A DNA stretch of 64,000 nucleotides from Fallopia convolvulus. Lineage: Eukaryota; Streptophyta; Magnoliopsida; Caryophyllales; Polygonaceae. The stretch covers positions 3,949,484 to 4,013,483 of the forward strand of contig OZ024733.1 in assembly GCA_964016875.1 (NCBI GenBank), written 5' to 3'. Below the pieces are notes generated by a model. That model saw only the letters and a list, made by a program, of their open reading frames with translations, did not search any database and had not been told where the DNA came from. The position numbers and the translations under genes were made by a program. Shown here in pieces: positions 46,796 through 57,230 of the stretch. The number at the start of each line of letters is the position of its first letter. The stretch's first letter is position 1.

Positions 46796-48784
46796 ATGAA
46801 TGACTCTTTCTGGAAGCCTCCAATCCTCAAAGTTGGAGAGTACGATTGGTGGGTTGAATAGATGAAGACGCACATCTGCTCTCTGGATGGTCAGTTGTGG
46901 AATGTAATAGAGATTGGTTCGGAGACCTTTCTTGGAAAGGACGGAAAGATGGAAAAGACCACGGCTGAGTACGATGATGTTAACTTCAAGAAGCTTGAAA
47001 AGAATGCTAGAGAAAAGAAGGTCCTTCATCATGCTCTCACTGACGGTGACCTCAAGAAGGTGATCAGATACAAGACTCCTAAAGAGATCTGAGATGCTCT
47101 AAAAAGACTTCATCAAGGCAATGAGGATGTAAAGAAGGATAGGATCATAAGTCTCGAAGGATAATATGATAATATCTTTCAAGGAAAAGGAGAGTCTCTT
47201 CGTGACTATCACTCCTGGTTTCAGACGCTCGTGAATCAATTGGAGTTCCTTGGTGAGAAAATTCCTCAATGGAAACGGACCAACAAGCTGATTTTAGGAT
47301 TGAACAAGAGTTGGGACAGCATTGCTTCGTCTCTACTCACTCAAAAGGAAACCAAGCCGCTAACTTTGGAAGACCTTGTTGGACAACTTACCATGTATGG
47401 AGGCATTCAACAAAGAAGAGTGGAAAGACTTGACTCAGAGAAATTCAAGAACATTGCTCTCAAAGTCGAAAGAGCTTTCGACTTGGCTCAGGGAGACGAT
47501 GACATTGAAGGAGTAGATGAGGATGTTTCTCTCATCTCTAAGGCTATGAAGAGGCTATGGAACCGCAACAAAGCTCATGTCAAGACTTCAGAGTCAAGCA
47601 AGGAAGAAAAAGATATGAAGGATGTCATTTGCTATCAATTTCAAGCTAGAGGACACTTTGCCAAGCAGTGCCCAAAAAGAAAAAGTGGAGATGCCGGCAA
47701 AGGAATGATGGCAACCTGGGATATGTCCGACGATGATGATGAAGTGGCGCCGGCAAGAGGAAACTGTTGCATGGCCATTGAAGACAAATCATCCGAAGAG
47801 GTAAATAACTCTGAAATCTCTTCTCTTCTCGCTAAAAAGTCTAGAGAACAGTTGATTGCTATCATCGAAAAGCTTGGAACTCAAGTCATTGAGTTAAGAG
47901 AAAAAGTGCAAAATAATGAAGAAACAATCTCCAACCTTTTCGATGATAACAAACTCTGGTCCTCTAAAGCTATTGAGTTGGAAAAGATTTCATCTCCTAA
48001 GTTAATGACTTGTGAGTTCTGTTCCAACTCAAAGACCCAAGTCGTCGACCTGCAAAAGCAAGTTGAGGACATGGAAAAACAAGTCACTGACCTAGAAGGT
48101 GAAAGGTTTATGCTTAGGCTCGGTCATGCTAAGCTATCCAAAGAATTAGAAGATCAAAAGGTTGATGATGAGATTAAAAGAAAAAAATGGCTAGATGAGT
48201 TTGTTGCTGAAAAAGCTCAAGAGGTCAGAAATGATTATAAAAAGAAATTTGTGAAGGAGATTGATTGGTCTGGGATTGGATATGCTCATGCACCCAATAC
48301 TCAGGGTACCAAACATGCTCCCTTTTTGTCTAAAGGTAAAGCCCCTATGGGTAGTGACAATGCAAGTTGTTCTACTCATGTGGTGGCTAAACAAGACAAA
48401 GGGAAGCAATTGTGGTATCGTGATCAAAAGGTGCACAACATGTGGCAAAAACAAACTCAAAACTCTGCTCCCTCACAAATTGATTTTCAATCACGCATCA
48501 ACAACAAACCCATCTATCCGGGCTACAGCCAGTATGGTGGCCTAAAGTCTCACAAGACATGTTGGTATTGTGGCAAGCCTGGTCACTATCAACATGATTG
48601 TCACAAAAAGGCAAGAGATGATGAAAATGCCAAGTCATAGACTCTGAATGACAGTTCTAACAAATCTGTTGTCACTGGATGTCCTCTAAGATCTGTGTGT
48701 GCTAGTTGTAACAAGTGTTGTCCTAGAAACTACTATGTTGCCAAACCCAGAGGAGTTAGACAAGTTTGGGTTCGTAAGAACTAA
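46796..48784 (+). pseudogene. Copia gag with two zinc knuckles, broken by stops
   Basis: Gag is in one frame from ATG 46796 to stop 48782-48784, broken by stops at 46858, 47090, 47162 and 48638. The N-terminal UBN2/DUF4219-like part has LKVGEYDWWVE and YHSWFQTLVNQLEFLGEK. A first knuckle-like motif reads CYQFQARGHFAKQC (the second Cys is replaced by Phe). An acidic MSDDDDE segment and a long coiled coil (LQKQVEDMEKQVTDLEGER) follow. A second CCHC knuckle is CWYCGKPGHYQHDC near 48560. The related gag at 21828-19628 has sense codons at the first two stop positions. Confidence 0.87.
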
Positions 48785-48792
48785 TTCTTTCA

Positions 48793-50326
48793 ATGCAGCT
48801 TGAAGTGACTAACAAGGAGCCCTGGTTTATTGACAGTGCATGCTCAACTCATATGTCGGGAGACCCCTGGGATTTCGTCTCACTTCAAGAATACAAAGGA
48901 GGTAAAATTATCTTCGGCAACAATAGTAAAGGTGATATTTCTAGTATTGGTACGATAAAATTTTATGATAAATTGACCATAGATAATGTGAATTTAGTTG
49001 ATAATCTCATTTTTAAGTTGTTAAGTGTTTCTCAAATTTGTGCTAATAGAAAATATCAAGTTGTCTTTGATAAGAAGGGTTGTCAGGTGCAAGAAATTGT
49101 CTCAAGAAAGATTCTTCTGAAAGGGGTGGGTGAAAACAATCTCTACAAAGTGGACCCCTGTTTCGAACCTGAAGAAAAATTGTGTCTTAGAACAGTTGCA
49201 GACGTCGTTGACCTCTAGCACAAAAGATGTGGTCATGCGAGCTTTCAACTCCTTGACAAACTTCATAGGCAAGAGCTGGTTAGAGGGCTACCCAAGATTT
49301 ATCCAAACAAACATGAAGTTTGTGAGACGTGTGTAAGAGGTAAGCAAGTGAAGTCATCCGTTCAATCCCAGAAGGAGGTAAGTACCACTAAACCCTTAGA
49401 GCTGATCCATATAGACTTGTGTGGTCCCATGAAAATCCAGAGTCTTGTAGGAAATAGTTATATTTTTGTCATTGTTGATGACTTTTCACTGTATACTTGG
49501 GCAATTTTTCTGTCTTCTAAAGATCATGTCTTTGAAGAATTTGAAGGCTTGGAGTTGCTCTTGTGTCTATCAGGTCAGATCATGCAACAGAATTTGACAA
49601 CTCCGAGTTCCTGGTTTTCTGCAAGAAAAATGGCATAAGTCACAACTTCTCAGCGTCAAGAACTCCTCAGCAAAATGGCGTGGTTGAGAGAAAAAGTTGT
49701 GCCTTGGAGACCATGTCGCGGACCATGCTTATCTCAAGTAGTCTTCTAAGAAATTTCTGGGGTGAAGCCATTAATGTGTCTTGCTATGTGATGAATCGAG
49801 CCATGCTTCGTCCACTTCTTGGAAAAACTCCTTATGAATTGCTTAGAGGACCCACTTACGCACTTTTGGATGCAAGTGCTATGTTCATAATAACGGCAAG
49901 GACAGTTTGGGAAAATTCGACCCAAGGAGTGATGTTGGCACTTTTGTAGGTTATTCCCCTCATAGTAAAGCCTACAAAGTGTTCAACAAAAGGACGAGGA
50001 AGATTGAAGAAAGTGTACATGTCGTGTTTGATGAGAACATGATGGGAGGCTCGATGATTGAGGATCTTGATGATGGTGATCAAGGATATTATCTTGTTCA
50101 AGATGATCCACTTCCAACTGCTGCAACAGAAAAAGATTCTGTTGTTAGTGACAATGCTGGTGTCGCCGACTCAGACAGAACAACGGGAAGTGATCAAGAT
50201 CAAAGGACAAGTGACAATGAGACAGATGATGAGAAAACGCCTAATAGAAGCTCAAGTCCAGAAGACTCTGAAGAAGATTCAGAAAGAATGCCCCAGATAC
50301 AAGTCGGCGACTTGACAGAATTATAA
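48793..50326 (+). pseudogene. Copia protease and integrase, broken
   Basis: The protease motif WFIDSACSTHMSGDP is at residues 12-26 of the frame at 48793. The position usually filled by Gly is Ala, as in the relic at 7960, so this is a family trait. A GAG-pre-integrase/HHCC region follows (HKRCGHASFQLLDKLHR, CETCVRGKQ) after a stop at 49216. The integrase core has IHIDLCGPMK, then after a frameshift near 49560 SDHATEF and PQQNGVVERK, so the catalytic D, D and E are present. A second frameshift near 49900 leads to the C-terminal GKFDPRSDVGTFVGYS and an acidic tail ending at 50326. Confidence 0.85.
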
Positions 50327-50392
50327 ATCAGGAATTATCAACAGAAAAGTGTTCATCCTGTCACTAACATCCTTATTGATTTCTCAAAGGGT

Positions 50393-51408
50393 GTGCAAAC
50401 CAGATCTTCCCTAAACAACTTCTTTGCTTTCAATGCTTTCATCTCTATGTTGAAGCCTAAGAATGTTGAACAAGCGTTGAAAGATTCGGATTGGGTCAGT
50501 GCCATGCAAGAAGAGCTCCATCAGTTTGAAAGAAATAAGGTTTGGCACTTGGTCCAAAGGCCAAAGGGAATATTTGTGATTGGAACACGATGAGTGTTCA
50601 GGAATAAGCTGGATGATGAAGGAAATGTGGTCAGAAACAAAGCAAGGCTGGTAGTTAAAGGTATAATCAGCAGGAGGGCATTGACTATGATGAGACGTTT
50701 GCTCCAGTGGCTCTTCTTGAGGCTATTCGATTGCTCATTGCCTATTCTGCTCACCATGGGTTTAAACTACATCAAATGGATGTCAAGACTGCTTTCTTGA
50801 ATGGATATCTAAAGGAGGAGGTGTATGTTGAACAGACTCCGGGTTTTGAAGATGTCGCCCACCCGGATCATGTCTACAAATTAGACAAAGCTCTTTTTGG
50901 ATTAAAGCAAGCACCACGTGGTTGGTATGATTGTTTGTCTCAGTTCTTGATTCAACATGGTTATGTTCGAGGAGAAGTAGACAAGACTCTATTCTTGTTA
51001 AAGGAAGGAGGCCATACACTGGTTGTTTAGGTCTATGTCGATGACATCATCTTTGGTTCAACAGATGATAAGCTGGTGCAGAAGTTCGCTGACCTCATGT
51101 CTAGTGAGTTTGAAATGAGCATTGTTGGTGAGCTCAAGTTCTTTTTAGGACTTCAAGTTGTTCAGAGTGAAGATGGAACAAGAGTTCATCAACAGAAGTA
51201 TCTCAGAGAATGTGTTAAGAAGTTTGGTCTCGAAAGTGCTAGACCTTTTGACACTCCAATGTCGTCGACTACCTCACTTGGAAAAGATTACAATGATCCA
51301 GTGGTCAATGCTACTATGTATAGGGGTATGATTGGATCTTTGCTCTATCTTACTGCGAGTAGACTTGATATTGTTTTTGGAGTATGCCTATGTGCCAGAT
51401 TTCAAGCT
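50393..51408 (+). pseudogene. Copia reverse transcriptase, broken
   Basis: Reverse transcriptase (RVT_2). NVEQALKDSDWVSAMQEEL starts the domain, MDVKTAFLNGYLKEEVYVEQ and LDKALFGLKQAPRGWYD form the palm, and the catalytic motif YVDDIIFGS is at about 51034-51060. A stop at 51028-51030 falls three codons before it. Other lesions are a stop at 50591-50593 and a frameshift near 50665. The frame continues to DPS at the MITE insertion. Confidence 0.87.
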
Positions 51409-51416
51409 GATCCAAG

Positions 51417-51873
51417 TAGGGCTGGGCAACGGTCCAAGATCGGACCGGACCGGACCGGGACCGAATTCTTGAAAAAATTGGACCAAGGACCGGACCGGAT
51501 ATTCTCGGTCCGGTCCCGGTCCGGTCCCGGTTCGGTCCGGGTTTGGACCAAGCTATTATTTTATCGATAAAATATATTATTTTTAATAAAAAAGTTTTAT
51601 TTATTTATAAAATATGATATTTTTGATAAAAATATATATTATATCATATAAAAATTAAATTTATATTTTAACATAAATTTTATAATATAACTATACATAT
51701 TTTTTACATAAAATAAATTTGTTACCACTAACACAAAAAGCCGGTCCGGACCTGGACCGGACGGACCGGGGACCGGCTCTTCATTTTTTATGGACCGAGG
51801 ACCGGACCGGATACCCCCCGGTCCGGTCCCGGTCCGGTCCACCCCGGTCCGGACCGGATTTTGCCCAGCTCTA
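51417..51873. mobile_element. hAT MITE with CCGGTCC arrays at both ends
   Basis: Terminal inverted repeats TAGGGCTGGGCAA and (reverse complement of the right end) TAGAGCTGGGCAA are flanked by the perfect 8-bp duplication GATCCAAG (51409-51416 and 51874-51881), diagnostic of hAT. Both ends carry dense GGACCGG/CCGGTCC repeats around an AT-rich core (about 51550-51725). It has no coding capacity. The duplication codes for Asp-Pro-Ser of the host pol frame, so the insertion is clean. Confidence 0.92.
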
Positions 51874-52374
51874 GATCCAAGAGAGTCCCACTTAAAAGCT
51901 GTTAAGAGAATCATTCGATATCTTAAAGGGACTGACAATCTATGTTTGTGGTACCCAAGAGGATATGATTTTGAACTTGTCGGCTACACAGATGCAGATT
52001 TTGCGGGAAATCATGTTGATAGAAAAAGCACTTCAGGGATGGCTCAATTTCTTGGGCCTTGCCTTGTGTCATGGGGATCTAGAAAGCAAAATTTTGTTGC
52101 TCTATCAACAGCGGAAGCAGAGTACATTGCGGTTTACAACACTAGTGCAATCAACATCTCAAAGAATCCGGTGCAACATTCAAAGACAAAACATATTGAG
52201 ATAAGGCACCACTTTCGAGATTGTGTGGAAAAGGGCATGGTCACAATGGAATTCGGTAGAACAAGTGATCAAAGAGCAAACATCTTCACAAAGGCCTTAA
52301 ATCGTGAACCCTTTGAACACCTCCGCATGGAACTAGGTATTATCTTTCTTTCAATGATCTATTTCCCTACGTGA
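51874..52374 (+). pseudogene. Copia RNase H, with small internal deletion
   Basis: It continues the pol frame after the MITE: HLKAVKRIIRYLKGT, then YTDADFAGNHVDRKSTSGM (first catalytic Asp), SRKQNFVALSTAEAEYIA (catalytic Glu). It then jumps to SAINISKNPVQHSKTKHIEI, so the middle part with another acidic residue is missing. The end is RTSDQRANIFTKALNREPF. Confidence 0.84.
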
Positions 52375-53106
52375 ACTCCCTCGATGATTGGTTAGAATTG
52401 ATTGCTTTGCATATGTTTTGAAGTCATGCTTTTATGGTATAAATCTTTACATTCTTGATATACATCATGTTTAGGAAACGCCATGCATTTGACTTATCGG
52501 TGACTCTTACTACATTTAGTATGTATGCAACCTTTTTGAGCTCTTTGTTTTACCCCAAAAGAATCAAACCTGATGATCTTATCCCTCATTACAAGCCTAA
52601 ATGATGGTTGATTCTAATGCTTGTCCCTAACCTATCATGCTTTGAGAGTCTCTATGAGCCCGTTTTGATCTTTCTTAAAAGGGAGACTTATCATCATGAT
52701 CGACAAATCCACATAAATATCATGTCTCATGCTTGGTTTGCTTTGGCACTCCCTGTGCAACCCCAACACCAAGTAATTTTCAATAGAGAAAGTCATGGGT
52801 TGTGCAAAAGTGACGGATATTTGAAAGAGCAGATTTTGTGATATGGGTCGCCGACTTGATCAGGGTTAGTGATTGTGTGTTTTGACGCGTGAATGAGATC
52901 ATGGCTTAACAATATCTTTTGAAATTGGAAAGTTTTTCCAAAAAGGAGGAAACAGAAGATCCGGTGATTTGACAACTTCCTTTATGATTGAAGTTCTCTT
53001 CTTTAATATACTCCAACCGTCAAAGAGAAAAAGGTACACTTTTAGAACTTTTTGTCTCTCGTTCTCTTCTCTCTCTCTCTCGAACTCAAACCTTCAAACC
53101 CCTTCA
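52375..53106 (+). other. Spacer between RNase H and the extra ORF
   Basis: No coding region. In SIRE-like elements a spacer of this kind separates pol from ORF3. Confidence 0.6.
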
Positions 53107-54711
53107 ATGGCGTCCCCTTCCAACACCTCTAACCACCTCGTTTCTCTCAAAACTCAAACCGAGAGTCCTAAATCGACGAAGAGGAAAATCACTGCCGTTT
53201 TTGGTGATGACTTTCTTTGCTCACTTTTGTCTGGGCAACCGTCTCCCTCAATCGCTCTCCAAACCACCATTGAAACACCATCACAGAACCCCTCTTCTTC
53301 ACTAAACCAAAATCCTAAACCTTCTCCTCCAAATTCAATTCCCACTTCTCCCATTCCCACCTAAAAACCTCAAATTCCTCAATCCCCCTCATAAAAAATC
53401 GAAACCCTATCCCCTTTATCGGAATCTAAAACTCCGCGCCAAACGGTGCTACCAACGGTTGTTTTAGAAACCAGTGAAGGATCCTTACCCAAACCAAAGG
53501 AGGGAGAGATTGTGGAAGAGAGGGTAAAAACTCCAAACTTGGAGTCAATGGAGTTTGAAGAAATTGAAACGGTTGTCAGATCTTTTGAGGAAAAGGAAGA
53601 AGAGAAAGGCTCGGAGGATGTAATGGAGGGCACCCAAGTGCAAACTGAAAAGGAAGAGGTCCAACGGCTATCTACCAAGGATCGGACAAAGGAGGTCAGT
53701 GACTCCCTAAAAATCGCTGACAAGGACACTGTTGTAAACGTCGATGACTCTCCAAAGGAACCGGTTGAAATTTCTGATGAAGGTACTCATTTTGATCCCA
53801 AACTGGTTTCTAAAAAATCAAGGAATGTTGAATTTATCAAAAGGAACTTGGAAAAAGACTTGTTTGGTGATGACTCGGACTTGCTGAAAGAGGATGAAAT
53901 TGAGATGCCTCCCTCCTTTCGCCCTAAAACTAGATCGGCTAGAGCTAGAGCCACGGATGTGGTTCTTAAGGCTAAAAAGGCTAAGGGGTTGGCAACCCCC
54001 GATGTTGCATCAGAAGGCGGTGACTCTTCTTTCTTTGAGAAGGTCACAAGGAAGAAAAGGGGGAGGTCACCACCAAAATCTGGTGCTGTTTCTAGCAAAA
54101 AGAAGAAAACTGCTGTTGTTGTTGATATGACTTCTAGGGAATTTACTAAGGATCTGTTGTGGGAGGAAAACTTTTTAGAAGAGTTCAAGCTAACTAAGGT
54201 CAATGATTGGATCAAGAAGCAGAGTTGGGATCATTTGATTCAAGGAGAGTATGAGTACAATCCTCAAATGGTCAAGATGTTCTATGAATCTCTAGAGATC
54301 GAAGACATTAGGAACATGACCATAGGGCGATACACTGTTGGGAAGAAGAAGTACTCTTTTACTAGCAAGGATGTCAGCGACATCTTGGAGATACCACATG
54401 AAGGTTTTGCTGAGTACTAAAAAGGAGCATGGCCGGAAGGAGTCGATGACCGTGAGATCATCAGAACCGTCACTAACTGTGATGACAATTTCACTAGTCC
54501 TTACCTGGTCAACAAGATGGGAATTGAAAAGAAGGTGATGTTCAATTACCTAATCAGCAACTTGCTACCAAGAGAGCTTAAGAGAACTAAAAGATCTTAA
54601 GGAGCAGAATATGATTCTTAAGGGGATGCTCGAGAAGCTTCAAAACATGTGTGGCTCTGTGCTGTCAAAGATCAGTGCAATAGAGGAAAGGCTTAACGAC
54701 TTTGGATCTTG
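53107..54711 (+). pseudogene. Extra 3' ORF (env-like position, 'putative plant transposon protein' domain)
   Basis: One frame runs from ATG 53107 to 54600, with stops at 53362, about 53391 and 54418. The N-terminal part is Ser/Pro/Thr-rich, then strongly acidic and Lys-rich. About 54130-54600 resembles the 'putative plant transposon protein' domain (PF20167-like): IKKQSWDHLIQGEYEYNP, YTVGKKKYSFTSKDVSDIL. After a frameshift a coiled coil (LKEQNMILKGMLEKLQN) ends at about 54711. It occupies the place of the env-like ORF of SIRE elements, but I see no signal peptide or transmembrane segment. Function unknown. Confidence 0.7.
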
Positions 54712-55140
54712 ATGTCAGTGACCAGCGCACACTCATGACTATCTCTACCCCTTTCTTCTACCCTTTCCACATTATCTCCCCAGTTTAAAAGACTTTTCTT
54801 TTTAGTTCGATATTGTTGTACTACATTTTCTGGATTGTGTGTGATTACATCGTACATTATCGTTTGCTTTGGTGGTTGACTTTTTATGACTGTTTTGATA
54901 TTATGCTTAAAGTTTCCATATTTGCCTATGTCTTCTTTTCTTATTTTAGCAATATTTTTTATGATGCTAAAAGGGGGAATTAACCGGGGGAGCAGATTTA
55001 TTAGGGGGATCTAAAAACTGAAACCATGTGGTTACTAAGCTTAGGGAGAACTTTTTATGGCTTTTGTGCTTTGCTCTTTATACTATGATGTTGTATGTAT
55101 GCTGCAAAGATCTTATCAAGACAGGTTGTTTGTCACCATC

Positions 55141-55153
55141 AAAAAGGGGGAAT
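55141..55153 (+). other. Polypurine tract of the inner copia element
   Basis: AAAAAGGGGGAAT directly before the LTR start (TGTTAGAAG at 55155). The same tract precedes the 3' LTR of the related element at 17956-17969 on the minus strand. A similar AAAAGGGGGAATT lies upstream at 54968. Confidence 0.8.
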
Positions 55154-55154
55154 T

Positions 55155-55953
55155 TGTTAGAAGATTAGAGTTTTGATGGTTCCAGGAAAGTCAGTGAATC
55201 CAAGTTTGCAAGTCGAGTCGGCGACTTGGCAAAGTCACTGACATGACCAGCTGGCGAATAAACTATTTAAGGAAGGAACGCACAGATTGTGTGCGTGCAT
55301 TTGGAGACAGCTGGGCCGTTCTATTTTAGGAGAAGATCATCATAAAAGAGTGCTAAAATCAAAGGAAGACGATTTGATTCTCCTAGAATATTTTATTGTA
55401 TGCGTACTTGTATATTTGGAAAGATATGTAAAGATTGAGTGTGTGTCACTTCCCTAATCGAATGGGATTTGATACACATGAGATCTCTTTTCCCCTAGCT
55501 TAAATACCTAAGTGTTTAGGATAGAAGGTAAGACTTTGAGCGTCATTCTGCAATTCTTGTAAGAAAGAAAGAGTGAACTTGTGCGTGAGATTCGTACGAG
55601 TGGTGTGTCGAGTGTTCTTAGGTATAGCTTGAGATTGATAGTGTGAGTGCAAAGGGAGAGCGTGATTCAAGGGTGTGGGATTCATTCTTGTACACGGGAG
55701 AGCTTTGTAAACACTCAAGAAATTAATAGAGCGAGTCTCAGGACTCTTAAAATCCGACCAAGTGAGAAGCTTGGAAGGGAGTGTTTTTTCTCTAAGTAAA
55801 CTAGTTGGTTTATGAGGAGTTTCCACTATACATCGCTTGTCATTGATTGTTGGTAACGTTTGTTTTTCCTGTTTGGTTATTCCGTTGCTTTACTACTCAA
55901 AGTCGACGACTTCGCAGGAGTCGCCAACTCGTTTAAGTACTAACAATCCTACA
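55155..55953 (+). mobile_element. 3' LTR of the inner copia element
   Basis: TGTTAGAAGATTAGAG...CAATCCTACA, 799 bp. The end matches the 5' LTR remnant next to the PBS (ATCCTACA). Start and end also match the LTRs at 16913-22908. GTCGNCGAC motifs lie at 55217 and 55902. CACTA sequence resumes at 55954. Confidence 0.82.
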
Positions 55954-56495
55954 CTTGTGGCTATTTTTGCATATTTCTCTCGAAATGAAGAACTCGTGGC
56001 TAATGTCGTGGTTGGTTTTGCAAATATTATTATTGCATGTTACCACAAAAATAACCACAAAACTAGCCATAAATATTGAGCATGAAGAGGGGGATAATAT
56101 AATATTCAGATAATCACCCACACAAATAACCACAAACCTAGCCACGAATAGTATGTGGGTACTTAGCTCCAGACTTTGTCGTGAATATACACACAAATCG
56201 TTTTTCGTGGTTAATTAGCTACTACACTAGAAATGAATCTAGCTACACGAGACATTCGTGTCCAATGGGCCTTAACTTTAGCCACGAGCTTGTTTTCATG
56301 ACAAGATGGCCAGAAATCTACAATCAAATCTAGCCGTGCTCACTTTTCGCGGCTATTCGGCCCCAAAACTAGCCACAACTCTATATTTCATGGCCATATA
56401 ACCACAAACGTAAATGTTTGTGGTTAAACTTATGGCAGTTGCCACCCAAATTACCCTCGCCAAAATTCGTGGCTAAATATTTTCTGGCTACAGAC
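55954..56495. repeat. Right subterminal repeat region of the CACTA element
   Basis: Repeated TAGCCACGAA, CTAGCCACAA and TTTGTGGTTA motifs in both orientations, mirroring 37720-38320. Confidence 0.75.
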
Positions 56496-56510
56496 GCGCT
56501 TTCAACAGTG

Positions 56511-56655
56511 AGATCAGACTTGACATTTCTTATATATAGCTAGGTTATAGATATGGTTAAGGAAGGTGATTAACGACGAACTTGAGAAGAGAGCTTTTTG
56601 AAGTGTTCGAGTTTGTGTGGCTTTTTCCGGTGAAGAATCCACATTTGAGTAAGAC
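56511..56655 (+). mobile_element. 5' LTR of the outer element, second part
   Basis: After the CACTA right end the sequence resumes AGATCAGACT and matches 60850-60993 of the 3' LTR (TTAACGACGAACTTGA, GGCTTTTTCCGGTGAAGAAT). It breaks off at about 56655, so the last 300 bp of this LTR are missing. Confidence 0.8.
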
Positions 56656-57230
56656 CAAACATGTTTTGTAGTCTGAGAGGCCGTTAAAAAAATGACAGCC
56701 GTGAACGGCTAAGTGGATCAACAAGAAGCCACCCAAGGCAAGCAGAAACGACTATAGGTAGTACAAATCCTCGAAAAGAAGAGCAAAATGAGAACGGAAT
56801 CGGGGGTGAGTAAAGCACTATGCATGCAAACAGGTCAACCCGTCCTGGGATGTGCGAAATGGACAGCTGACGTTCTCTCCACCGAGATGAAGGATCTTCA
56901 AAAGCCTCAGAGCACCAAATGACATGGCCTAGTACTACTTGGTCCGATATGTACCGACCACAACTCCAACTCTTCGAAGAATTAGTACACATATTAAGTA
57001 CGAGCCATCCTGCAAAAGAAAATCTCAAACTTGCACCGCAAGTAAAAATACTTGCAGCATAAGTAAATAAAACTTGCAACACAAGTAAGCCATACTTGCG
57101 ACGCAAGTAAAGCTCTGCTTGCTTTGCAAGTAAATTCAAATCTTGCCCCGCAAGTAAATTAGGACTTGCTATGCAAGTAATTTTAGACTTATCACCAAAG
57201 AAATTGAATTTTTTACCTTCCTTTTATAAC
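56656..57230 (-). mobile_element. Second copy of the unclassified retroposon
   Basis: It aligns with 10380-10830 (CGGCTAAGTG, GGTCAACCC-TCCTGGG, GGACAGCTGACGTTC, TTCGAAGAATTAGTAC) but is diverged. Both ends are uncertain. The minus-strand ORF 57139-56684 matches no known family. Confidence 0.5.
57030..57180. repeat. Seven-unit array of CTTGC-N3-GCAAGTAA, copy 2
   Basis: Seven units with a period of about 22 bp: a 16-bp core CTTGCNNNGCAAGTAA with variable centre (ACC, AGC, AAC, GAC, TTT, CCC, TAT) plus a spacer of 5-8 bp. Five units have perfect 5-bp arms; the AGC and AAC units each have a mismatch in the right arm. The period is not a multiple of 3, so it is not a protein repeat. Confidence 0.88.

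Larger units (their letters stand above)
46698..55953 (+). mobile_element. SIRE-like Ty1/copia element with extra 3' ORF, inside the CACTA transposon
   Basis: Order on the plus strand is a remnant of the 5' LTR (about 20 bp ending CCTACA at 46718), PBS, gag, protease, integrase, RT, RNase H, spacer, extra ORF, polypurine tract and a 3' LTR of about 800 bp. Integrase before RT is the copia order. SSEFEMSIVGELKFFLGLQ and the extra ORF after RNase H point to the SIRE/Maximus lineage. A hAT MITE interrupts pol at 51417-51873. Stops and frameshifts make the element inactive. No target duplication could be defined because most of the 5' LTR is gone. Confidence 0.87.
37700..56510 (-). mobile_element. 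CACTA (En/Spm) transposon with nested copia element
   Basis: Terminal inverted repeats CACTGCTGGAAAATGCGTCT (left) and CACTGTTGAAAGCGCGTCTG (right, reverse complement) are flanked by the 3-bp duplication AGA (37697-37699 and 56511-56513). Subterminal DNA is rich in TAGCCACGAA/TTCGTGGCTA repeats. It encodes a TNP2-type transposase (42810-46224) and a TNPA/Transposase_24-like protein (38743-41151), both on the minus strand. Without the copia insert (about 9.26 kb) its length is about 9.5 kb, usual for CACTA. Confidence 0.9.

Noticed and set aside
57030..57180. CRISPR-like array
   Set aside because: Unit length 22 bp, spacers of 5-8 bp, plant genomic context and no cas genes; the repeats are short dyads.
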